Source of the DNA: Deltaproteobacteria bacterium
Lineage (GTDB): Bacteria > Desulfobacterota > Desulfobacteria > Desulfobacterales > JAFDDL01
Reading direction: 5' to 3'
NCBI GenBank assembly: GCA_019310865.1
Contig: JAFDDL010000250.1
Span: 1-5,971 of the forward strand
Length of the DNA stretch: 5,971 bases
Shown: positions 1 through 5,453 of the stretch, one piece after another
How the letters are laid out: every line of letters begins with the position of its first letter
Numbering within the stretch: position 1 is the first letter of the stretch
Notes under the pieces: model-generated
What the model saw: only the letters and a program-made list of their open reading frames with translations
What the model was told of the DNA's origin: nothing
The model's database searches: none
Made by a program: the position numbers and the translations under genes

Positions 1-82
1 TGGTAATTCGAGCTTCTTCGACCGGTATTTCTGGATGAACAGGCCCCGGACGATCAGCTTAACGACGAGCTTTTCTTTTTAA
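1..82 (+). CDS. Partial CDS: C-terminal tail of a probable TonB-dependent outer-membrane receptor
   Basis: An open frame enters from the left edge (first full codon at base 2) and ends at TAA 80-82, leaving 26 residues. It ends in PRTISLTTSFSF. A Pro-Arg-Thr step into an alternating final strand with a C-terminal Phe is typical of the last beta-strand of TonB-dependent receptors, where the terminal aromatic residue is the recognition signal for the BAM insertion machinery. The preceding aromatic-rich piece (FFDRYFWMN) fits the 'NLFD..Y' stretch that often comes before it. If correct, the protein sits in the outer membrane and imports a ligand such as an iron chelate, a peptide or another bulky compound. 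The next gene starts 38 bases downstream on the same strand with no clear terminator between, so co-transcription is plausible. Only the tail is visible, so another outer-membrane barrel with a terminal Phe cannot be excluded. Confidence 0.6.
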   Translation, partial: GNSSFFDRYFWMNRPRTISLTTSFSF

Positions 83-120
83 GACTAAGTGTTATACGAT
101 TTTTTCTAGAGGCAATACCC

Positions 121-1197
121 ATGTTGGACAGATTTCAGGTGGAATTGGATCGTCTAAGGGAAAAAAAGAACTCACCCGGCATGACGGCGGCATTTGCGCT
201 GCCCGATGGCCGGGTGTTCGGGTTTGCTTCCGGGGTGGCGGATAAGGAATCCGGCGAGCCCATGACGCCGGATTCACGGATGCTTTCTGCGAGCATCGGG
301 AAAACTTACGTGGCCGCAACGGCGATTTCGTTGATTCTCGACGGCAAACTCGATCTGGATGATAAAATCGAAAAATGGCTGGGAGATGCGTCCTGGTTCA
401 TCCGGCTTCCCAACGCCGCTGATATTACCGTCCGGAACCTGCTCAATCATAGCGGCGGCATCACAGATCATGTGCACAGCGAAGGCTTCGCTCAGGCTGT
501 CGGCGAGTGGAAAACGGAACCGGATTTCGACGTGACGCCCCAGCTTCATTCGAAGATGGTCGAATTCGTCTGTGATCGAGAACCACTGTTTCCCGCGGGC
601 CAGGGGTATCAATATACGGATACCGGCTATTTACTTGTGGGCATGATTATTGAGCGGGCTTCCGGCAGCACTTTTTACCGTGAAGTTCAGCACCGGCTTT
701 TGGATCCCCTGGGTCTTACCCTGACGTCTCCTTCTAACCGACGCGTGCTTCCGGGTATCGTGCCGGGCTATTCAGCGCCCGAAAATCCCTTCGGTTTTCC
801 GGAAAAGGGGATGGTAGACGGCCAGCTTGTGATTCATCCGGGTGTGGAATGGACCGGGGGCGGTTTTGTGGACAACTCCAAGGATCTGGTGCGGTGGGCC
901 CGAGCCCTTTACAGCGGCAAGGCCATGAAAGGCGACTATTTGGATCTTCTGTTTGGATCGCCCAACAAAGTATCGGATGACCCGGTTTGTCATTACAGCC
1001 TTGGTGTCGGTATTGAAGAATCGGATTTCGGCAAAGTTTGCGGGCATTCCGGCTGGACGCCCTATTACCGGTCGCGGATGTATTATTACCTCGACCATGG
1101 GGTTGCCATCGCGTTTCACACCAACACGGACATCAACGACACGGTCTACGAAATCATCAACGATTTGGGAAAGCTCGTTATTCAAGAATCTATATAG
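121..1197 (+). CDS. Serine hydrolase of the beta-lactamase (class C / S12 peptidase) family
   Basis: This 358-residue penicillin-binding-protein-fold enzyme probably hydrolyses an amide or ester, often a D-amino acid peptide, through an acyl-serine intermediate. The visible motifs are S-x-x-K at Ser58-Ile-Gly-Lys61 (nucleophile and general base), Y-x-N-like Tyr165-Thr-Asp167 followed by TGY, and the third box His309-Ser-Gly311 in GHSGWTPYYRS. Asp in place of the usual Asn of the second box is tolerated in many family members. The domain fills nearly the whole protein and no signal peptide or membrane segment is seen, so it is probably cytoplasmic. The start is supported by AGAGG at 108-112, 8 bases upstream; no alternative ATG lies between it and the in-frame stop near base 4. 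It lies 38 bases after the receptor tail. The microcystin-pathway peptidase MlrB belongs to the same broad family but, as I recall, is markedly longer, so this is not called MlrB. The exact substrate is unknown. Confidence 0.85.
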   Translation: MLDRFQVELDRLREKKNSPGMTAAFALPDGRVFGFASGVADKESGEPMTPDSRMLSASIGKTYVAATAISLILDGKLDLDDKIEKWLGDASWFIRLPNAADITVRNLLNHSGGITDHVHSEGFAQAVGEWKTEPDFDVTPQLHSKMVEFVCDREPLFPAGQGYQYTDTGYLLVGMIIERASGSTFYREVQHRLLDPLGLTLTSPSNRRVLPGIVPGYSAPENPFGFPEKGMVDGQLVIHPGVEWTGGGFVDNSKDLVRWARALYSGKAMKGDYLDLLFGSPNKVSDDPVCHYSLGVGIEESDFGKVCGHSGWTPYYRSRMYYYLDHGVAIAFHTNTDINDTVYEIINDLGKLVIQESI

Positions 1198-1273
1198 AAG
1201 TGGTTTCAAAACGAACGTCCCTCATTTCGGTCTTGGGTGGTGACCATCACCGGTAGCATTCTGCTCGTCTGCT

Positions 1274-1447
1274 ATGAGTAAAAATTAATAAAAAACACAA
1301 ATATTATCGACGGTACGGGATTACCGCCTTATATGGGGGATATCCGCATTGAAAACGATAAAATTTGTGAAATATGTCTATGTAAATGGAGGTGTTTGCG
1401 TTGAAGACGGCAAACTCACCGCTCATCGAAGTGGAAAAGTCTTATAG
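1274..1447 (+). pseudogene. Remnant of an N-acyl-D-amino-acid deacylase / D-aminoacylase-type amidohydrolase with an internal deletion
   Basis: Two short stretches in different frames match the two ends of one family. From 1285 to about 1374 the frame reads LIKNTNIIDGTGLPPYMGDI and then RIENDKICEI, the characteristic N-terminal beta-strand of D-aminoacylases (consensus near 'LI.nG.ivDGTG.pp...DI.I...kI'). From about 1367 to the TAG at 1445-1447 the +1-shifted frame reads VKYVYVNGGVCVEDGKL and then TAHRSGKVL, like the family C-terminus ('yV.VnG..vv.dG..tg.r.GrvL'). The family is usually about 480-530 residues, so over 400 codons, including the whole metal-binding barrel, are missing, and the join near 1363-1374 is out of frame. 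The likely original ATG at 1274 (ATGAGTAAAAAT) now runs into TAA after four codons. The remnant stop lies 16 bases before the BKACE start, which suggests it was once the preceding gene of the same operon. It cannot make an active enzyme. The intact form would have removed acyl groups from D-amino acids or related amides. Confidence 0.8.
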
Positions 1448-1451
1448 GTAA

Positions 1452-1457
1452 AAGGAG
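1452..1457 (+). promoter_or_regulatory. Shine-Dalgarno site of the BKACE gene
   Basis: AAGGAG lies 6 bases before the ATG at 1464, a strong ribosome binding site that fixes the start. It begins 4 bases after the stop of the amidohydrolase remnant, so the translation signal survived the deletion upstream. Confidence 0.8.
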
Positions 1458-1463
1458 AATAAC

Positions 1464-2339
1464 ATGTCTGACAAAATCGTCATTACGGCGGCATTGACCG
1501 GAGCTGCCACAAGAAAAGAACAAAATCCGGGAATCCCCTATCGGCCGGAAGAATGGGCAACAGAGGTAAAGCGGTGCGAGGACGCCGGTGCAGCGGTAGT
1601 CGCCGTGCATTTCCGCGATTACGAGACCGGGGATGCCACTGTGGATGCAACGGTGATGCACGAGACCATGGAGGCGATCCATTCCAACTGCAATTGCCTG
1701 GTCAATTTAAGTACCGGCGTCAGCCTCGAATCAACCCTCGAGGAAAAGAAACAGCCTGTAATCCAACACCGCCCTGAAATGGCTTCGCTGAATCCCGGAT
1801 CGATTAATTTCAACAGCGTTAATTGGGCGACCGGTGAAATCATCAGCGATCATACATACCAGAATCCATACAATGCGTCTCTGGAATTTGGTCGAATCAT
1901 GAAGGAAAGAAAGATCAAACCCGAAATGGAATGTTTCACCCCGTCGCATATTGAAAATGTACTGTGGATGAGCCGGCATTATAAATTATTCGAGGAGCCG
2001 CTTCATTTTGGATTTGTATTCGGCGTGGCCGGCGCCATGCAGTTTAATCTGCCCAACCTCGCCAACTGCGTGAGTCTGATTCCCCATGATGCCACCTGGA
2101 ACGGGATCGGTGTCGGACCGAATTGCTACAAAGTCTGTGCGGCCGCTGCCGCTCTGGGCGGGCATGTCCGGGTGGGGCTCGAGGACAATATCTGGATTGA
2201 CAACACCTCCCGGGCGCTTTCAAAAGGCAGCTGGGACCAGGTGGAAAAGGCGGTTGAGATCGCCCGGCAGGTTGGCCGTACACCGGCAACACCGGATCAA
2301 GCGCGGAAAATTTTTCACACCCGAAGCAAAGACGAATGA
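1464..2339 (+). CDS. BKACE (DUF849) family beta-keto acid cleavage enzyme
   Basis: This 291-residue protein is full length for the BKACE family, whose founder is 3-keto-5-aminohexanoate cleavage enzyme (Kce). Family members condense a beta-keto acid with acetyl-CoA and split it into acetoacetate and a new acyl-CoA, using a metal held in a TIM barrel. Family segments seen in order: ITAALTGAA (residues 7-15), GAAVVAVHFRD (42-52), STG (83-85), SLNPGSINF (108-116), PEMECF (153-158), HFGFVFGVAGAM (181-192), and GGHVRVGLEDN (232-242), with a usual C-terminal helix including GRTPATPDQARKI. The later His49, Arg51 and the Glu240-Asp-Asn242 site are kept, but the first His of the usual H-x-H metal motif is Ala47. 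The position I align with Kce Glu14, reported to contact the substrate amino group, is Ala15. It is therefore unlikely to be a true Kce, and substrate and activity are uncertain. The downstream aminotransferase begins 14 bases after its TGA, indicating an operon. Confidence 0.9.
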   Translation: MSDKIVITAALTGAATRKEQNPGIPYRPEEWATEVKRCEDAGAAVVAVHFRDYETGDATVDATVMHETMEAIHSNCNCLVNLSTGVSLESTLEEKKQPVIQHRPEMASLNPGSINFNSVNWATGEIISDHTYQNPYNASLEFGRIMKERKIKPEMECFTPSHIENVLWMSRHYKLFEEPLHFGFVFGVAGAMQFNLPNLANCVSLIPHDATWNGIGVGPNCYKVCAAAAALGGHVRVGLEDNIWIDNTSRALSKGSWDQVEKAVEIARQVGRTPATPDQARKIFHTRSKDE

Positions 2340-2340
2340 A

Positions 2341-2346
2341 AAGGAG
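2341..2346 (+). promoter_or_regulatory. Shine-Dalgarno site that sets the aminotransferase start
   Basis: AAGGAG lies 7 bases upstream of ATG 2354. An earlier in-frame ATG at 2336 overlaps the BKACE stop codon and contains this site inside its own first codons, so 2354 is preferred. The resulting N-terminus, MFPDLNSTSAKLFERA, also fits the family better. Confidence 0.75.
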
Positions 2347-2353
2347 AGAGATA

Positions 2354-3682
2354 ATGTTTCCGGATTTAAATTCAACATCGGCAAAACTTTTTGAAAGAGC
2401 CTGCAAATCATTTCCCGGGGGCAGCACCCGTCACCCGGTCATGTATAAGCCGTATGTGTTGTATGCTGCCAAGGGGGAAGGATGCCGTATTGTTGATGTA
2501 GACGGCGTCGAACGGATTGACTTTGTAAATAATTTTTCTTCCCTCATTCATGGGCACGCTCATCCCGGGATCGTGGAAGCGGCAACGAATCAGATTCGTA
2601 GTATGACATGTTCAACCATGCCGACGGAAAGTACCCTTCAACTTGCGGAATTGCTGATTGAGCGAATCCCATGCGTTGAGACCGTCATATTCGGGAACTC
2701 CGGAACCGAAGCGGTGTTGTTCGGTGTTAAGGCTGCCCGTGCGTATACGGGCCGGTCAAAAATAGCGAAAATTGAAGGGGGGTATCACGGTCAGTTTGAT
2801 CTTATTCAACATTCTTTTACCTCAACGCCTGACAACTGGGGGCCGGAGGATGCCCACAACACCGTTCCCCTTGACATGGGCACACCCCGGGAAGTTCTTG
2901 ACCTCCTGGTTACCCTGTCGCCAAATAATGTCGAAGCGAGCCGGGCCGTATTGAGACGCCATGCCCATGAGTTGGCCGCAGTCCTTGTGGATCCGATCCC
3001 CCAACGCTTGTCCGCCAATCCACTGACCGCGGATTATCTTGCTATGTTGCGTGAGGAAACAACCCGGTTGGGTATCGTTCTGATTTTTGATGAGGTGATC
3101 GCCCTGCGTGCGGGGTATCATGGGGCACAGGGGGTTTTTCGGGTGACCCCTGACCTCACAACCATGGGGAAAATCATGGGCGGGGGATTTCCGATTGGGG
3201 CCCTCGGGGGGAAGAAGGAAATCATGTCGGTTTTTGATGCAACCGAAGGTGATTTAAGAGTTTTCTTTGGCGGTACTTACTCCTCCAATCCCGTTTCAAT
3301 GGTGGCCGGCTACACGGCCATGACTCTGTTGACACCGGCGGTTTTTGACAGGCTTGAAACGCAAGGCAACCGTCTTCGCAAAGGGATCGTTGAAGCCGGG
3401 AAGATCGCCGATATTGCCGTTGGGGTGGGTGGCGTTGCCTCGATGACCCACGTTTTTCTATCAGACCGGCCATATCTCACCTATCGCGAAAGCGTCGAGG
3501 GCATGAGCGCCGATTACATGACCAGACTTGGTAAATTACATATGCACCTGCTGAACGAAGGGGTTCTTATCTCTCCACAAGGACATTATTATGCCTCGAC
3601 CCCCATGTCGGATGAAGATATCGATTTCACAATTGAGGCAACATACAGAAGCTTTAAAAAACTGACGAATGAACCCAGTTAG
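2354..3682 (+). CDS. Class III PLP-dependent aminotransferase, probably acting on a beta-amino acid (glutamate-1-semialdehyde aminomutase-like fold)
   Basis: This 442-residue, fold-type I PLP enzyme carries the class III hallmarks: NSGTEA (115-120) and GGYHG (142-146) around the cofactor phosphate and ring, FDEV with Asp246 pairing with the pyridine nitrogen, TTMGKIMGGG with Lys273 as the Schiff-base lysine, and GGTYS (306-310) contributing Thr308 to the phosphate site. It resembles glutamate-1-semialdehyde aminomutase overall. However, details match beta-phenylalanine-type aminotransferases as I recall them: the Arg26 segment STRHPVMYKPY, the short FDEVIALRAGYHGAQG loop without the usual GFR, and LLNEGVLISPQGHYYASTPMSDEDID near the C-terminus. 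The usual Glu-Pro after the central strand is Asp213-Pro214 (VLVDPIPQR), similar in context to the beta-aminating domains of some lipopeptide synthetases. It follows the BKACE gene by 14 bases, so a beta-amino acid to beta-keto acid to acyl-CoA route is a sound inference. An aminomutase or another omega-transaminase remains possible. It is cytoplasmic, with no signal peptide. Confidence 0.88.
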   Translation: MFPDLNSTSAKLFERACKSFPGGSTRHPVMYKPYVLYAAKGEGCRIVDVDGVERIDFVNNFSSLIHGHAHPGIVEAATNQIRSMTCSTMPTESTLQLAELLIERIPCVETVIFGNSGTEAVLFGVKAARAYTGRSKIAKIEGGYHGQFDLIQHSFTSTPDNWGPEDAHNTVPLDMGTPREVLDLLVTLSPNNVEASRAVLRRHAHELAAVLVDPIPQRLSANPLTADYLAMLREETTRLGIVLIFDEVIALRAGYHGAQGVFRVTPDLTTMGKIMGGGFPIGALGGKKEIMSVFDATEGDLRVFFGGTYSSNPVSMVAGYTAMTLLTPAVFDRLETQGNRLRKGIVEAGKIADIAVGVGGVASMTHVFLSDRPYLTYRESVEGMSADYMTRLGKLHMHLLNEGVLISPQGHYYASTPMSDEDIDFTIEATYRSFKKLTNEPS

Positions 3683-3763
3683 CAGACAATAGGATAACCT
3701 ATAGGCAATAGTCATGAAAATTTCTGTATAATGGCGGGAAGAAATGGACCGGGCGATGTCTGA

Positions 3764-3779
3764 ACCCCAACACTGGGGT
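3764..3779. repeat. Perfect 6-bp inverted repeat (hairpin) in the convergent spacer
   Basis: ACCCCA (3764-3769) and TGGGGT (3774-3779) pair perfectly across a 4-base loop ACAC. There is no T-run on either side, so it is not a classical intrinsic terminator, though it may still form a transcript-end or stability hairpin between the converging genes. Confidence 0.5.
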
Positions 3780-3825
3780 GAACTTTAACACATCACTCTA
3801 CACCCGGGATTCCGAGTTCTCTGCC

Positions 3826-3843
3826 GAACTGTCGCCGGTTTTT
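3826..3843 (+). terminator. Weak candidate intrinsic terminator for the plus-strand operon
   Basis: A short stem with two G-T wobbles (GAACTG pairing with CGGTTT across the loop TCGC) runs into TTTTT at 3839-3843. It sits about 150 bases after the aminotransferase stop. The stem is short and the T-run modest, so this is tentative. Confidence 0.25.
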
Positions 3844-3877
3844 AATCTATTCAACTACCCTTTGGGACTTGTGCCAT

Positions 3878-5359
3878 TCAAGCGAACGGATCCGAATCCA
3901 GGGGCCAGATCGGCAGGCGAATTTTTGTTGGCGTGCGCGTTACCGCTGCTGCTAACGCACCGTCTGTTGCGACCATAATTCCAGACGGATTCTCCGGCCG
4001 GTAGGGGTACACACTCTTTATGCCCAGAATCCGTGCGTTGGCTGCATCCAACCCAATTCTTGCATAGTCTGGGAAATGATCCTGGACGGTCGGCTTATCC
4101 GAATAGCCTGCTCGATTTTCTGTCAACACGATATCGACTTCGCTAACGCGAATAACGGCAACATCGGAACTATATGCCCCGCAGTCCTTCAGTTCTTCTG
4201 CGGTGTAAAGTCCGGTGACGGTTGCCGTCACATCAAGTGGCGGTCCGGACGCGTAACCATATCGTCCCCCGATGCGCACATCCACCGTTTGCCCGACACC
4301 GATCTTGAACAGAAGCGGCACTGCAAGCGGATCCCACAATTGTTTATAAATCGTGCCTGGAACATTTCGCTCGATCAACCCTTTCAAGAACCAGGTGGAA
4401 TCGCCGGGCGCACCACCGCCAACCGTGTCGGCCGCTTCGGCCATAACGATGGGCTCCTTGAATTTCTCATAATTTTCGATGGCCTTGTCGATGGCTTCTT
4501 CTACTTCGAGAAAATGTCCAAAGGGGGATGTCTGCTCTTGATTTGTGATCATATCATACAGCGTCAGGCCCAGCTCCTCGGCCAGTTTGTCACCGTGCGC
4601 TTTGTTGTCATCGGTAATTACGAGAACCTTCACACCCATATCCGGATTGTCGGCCAGCGGATAACCATGCACGACGGAAATGGATAAGACATTGTTTTTT
4701 CCCTCAAACGATTCTATTTTACCGATAAACCCCTTCATTGGTTCCGTCGTGGTGTCGTTGATCCCACCGAGCATGCGGCAGTCAAAAACTGAGGCCACCG
4801 GCTTAATTCGCCCTTGGGCCTGGTCAACGCACATCTTATAGATGTCATCCGCGCGATCCGTGTAATCCATATGTGGCTGATGCTTGTAGAAAACCAGCAG
4901 CGGAGAGCCTTTCACCATTGCGTCGGTGAGATGGGCATGGGGGTCCAGTTCGACACCCACCGGCACATTTGGACCGACAATGCTGCGAATGCGGGATAGA
5001 ATGTCACCTTCGCAATCTTCATAACCAACGGCCGCCATGGCGCCATGCAGCTGCAACATGACCGCATCCAGCGGCATCGCTGCTTTGATATCGCCTAAAA
5101 TCTCATCGCGAATTCGCTCATAGTCTGTTTTTACAACAAGCCCGGATGCAGCGGCGATTGTCTCGATCCCCATTATGATCTCATGGCCGTCTCTTTCAGC
5201 CAATTCGCGGAATCGCCGGATCACCGGGCGGAAGCCCACCCCTTGGGTCGAGATTTCGCCATTTCGCATCATGACGCATTCTTCGAAATTTTCATAGCTA
5301 ATGAGCAGGGGGGAGTAAATATTGTTTTCAGTTCGGTAGTCAGCTGCATAAAATTTCAT
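3878..5359 (-). CDS. M81 family metallopeptidase (microcystin-degradation MlrC-like)
   Basis: This 493-residue protein carries the expected zinc-site residues of the M81/MlrC family: Glu11 in RTENNIYSP (the 'ETN.FSP' motif), His105 in LQLHGAM, Asp139 and His141 in ELDPHAHLTD, and His163 in YKHQPHMDYTDR. The C-terminal domain has the typical DTVGGGAPGDSTWFLKGL (311-328) and IGGRYGYASGPPLDV (363-377). The length is normal for the family and no signal peptide is present, so it is cytoplasmic. MlrC hydrolyses linearised microcystin and its tetrapeptide product, releasing Adda; most homologues have unknown substrates, and some may be amidases of small non-standard peptides. The start at 5359 is chosen for its ribosome binding site and because the family begins with this strand; an upstream ATG at 5395 would add 11 residues with no such support. 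It is the second gene of a minus-strand unit behind the GGT-like gene and converges on the aminotransferase. Confidence 0.92.
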   Translation of the reverse strand: MKFYAADYRTENNIYSPLLISYENFEECVMMRNGEISTQGVGFRPVIRRFRELAERDGHEIIMGIETIAAASGLVVKTDYERIRDEILGDIKAAMPLDAVMLQLHGAMAAVGYEDCEGDILSRIRSIVGPNVPVGVELDPHAHLTDAMVKGSPLLVFYKHQPHMDYTDRADDIYKMCVDQAQGRIKPVASVFDCRMLGGINDTTTEPMKGFIGKIESFEGKNNVLSISVVHGYPLADNPDMGVKVLVITDDNKAHGDKLAEELGLTLYDMITNQEQTSPFGHFLEVEEAIDKAIENYEKFKEPIVMAEAADTVGGGAPGDSTWFLKGLIERNVPGTIYKQLWDPLAVPLLFKIGVGQTVDVRIGGRYGYASGPPLDVTATVTGLYTAEELKDCGAYSSDVAVIRVSEVDIVLTENRAGYSDKPTVQDHFPDYARIGLDAANARILGIKSVYPYRPENPSGIMVATDGALAAAVTRTPTKIRLPIWPLDSDPFA

Positions 5360-5366
5360 GAGGGTA

Positions 5367-5372
5367 CTCCTT
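5367..5372 (-). promoter_or_regulatory. Shine-Dalgarno site that sets the M81 peptidase start
   Basis: On the minus strand AAGGAG lies 7 bases before ATG 5359. The alternative ATG at 5395 has no comparable site in front of it and would place this motif inside the coding region. Confidence 0.8.
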
Positions 5373-5378
5373 AAAAGC

Positions 5379-5453
5379 TTAGATCCGGGCCACAATGACC
5401 CGGGCTGTCTTTGGAAACTCGCTGATGAATAATTGATAACCAGATCGTTTCAT
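5379..5453 (-). CDS. Possible 24-codon small ORF between the GGT-like and M81 genes
   Basis: The ATG (5453-5451) immediately follows the TAA of the GGT-like gene, and the frame ends at TAA 5379-5381, just before the M81 ribosome binding site. The peptide begins MKRSGYQLFISEF and ends ARVIVARI. The stop-start abutment would allow translational coupling, and a short leader could affect translation of the peptidase. I recognise no family, and a 24-codon frame can occur by chance in a 94-base spacer. Treat as a weak hypothesis. Confidence 0.15.
   Translation of the reverse strand: MKRSGYQLFISEFPKTARVIVARI
5385..5403. repeat. GC-rich inverted repeat between the GGT-like and M81 genes
   Basis: CCGGG (5385-5389) pairs with CCCGG (5399-5403); after one mismatch, two further pairs close a 3-base CAA loop. 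In the minus-strand transcript the hairpin lies 12 bases before the M81 Shine-Dalgarno and is not followed by a T-run. It could be an intercistronic stability or processing hairpin rather than a terminator. Confidence 0.4.

Larger units (their letters stand above)
3683..3877. other. Unassigned spacer between two convergent genes
   Basis: These 195 bases separate the ends of the aminotransferase and M81 peptidase genes. No convincing gene was found. It holds a small inverted repeat ATAGG-ATAA-CCTAT (3689-3702), a perfect TATAAT at 3727-3732 without a good -35 partner, a 6-bp hairpin (3764-3779) and a weak stem before five Ts (3826-3843). A plus-strand frame stays open from 3718 through the spacer into the antisense of the M81 gene, but it has no recognisable family or good start. 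The density of hairpin and promoter-like pieces could mean a small non-autonomous element, but no terminal repeats or target duplication were seen. Confidence 0.4.

Noticed and set aside
93..100. TATACGAT as a -10 box before the serine hydrolase
   Set aside because: No reasonable -35 hexamer was found at the right distance; read-through from the receptor gene explains expression equally well.
772..1209. A 145-codon minus-strand open frame within the serine hydrolase
   Set aside because: It overlaps a gene with all three family motifs and resembles no known protein.
1223..1256. GGTG-ACCAT-CACC inverted repeat as a terminator after the serine hydrolase
   Set aside because: The stem is only 4 bp and no T-run follows it.
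2336..2353. Upstream ATG of the aminotransferase overlapping the BKACE stop (ATGA)
   Set aside because: The strong Shine-Dalgarno lies downstream of it and serves ATG 2354 at ideal spacing.
2044..2427. A 127-codon minus-strand open frame across the BKACE/aminotransferase junction
   Set aside because: It is antisense to two well-supported genes; the Pro/Arg/Ser-rich translation is typical of a shadow frame.
3778..3978. A 66-codon plus-strand frame beginning in the convergent spacer
   Set aside because: It has a GTG start inside a hairpin, no ribosome binding site, half its length antisense to the M81 gene and no recognised similarity.
4076..4687. A 203-codon plus-strand open frame opposite the M81 gene
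   Set aside because: It is fully antisense to a gene with all its family motifs, its translation shows no recognisable domain, and no ribosome binding site supports its start.
5360..5395. Upstream ATG of the M81 gene
   Set aside because: The extra 11 residues contain the Shine-Dalgarno of the downstream ATG and do not fit the family N-terminus.
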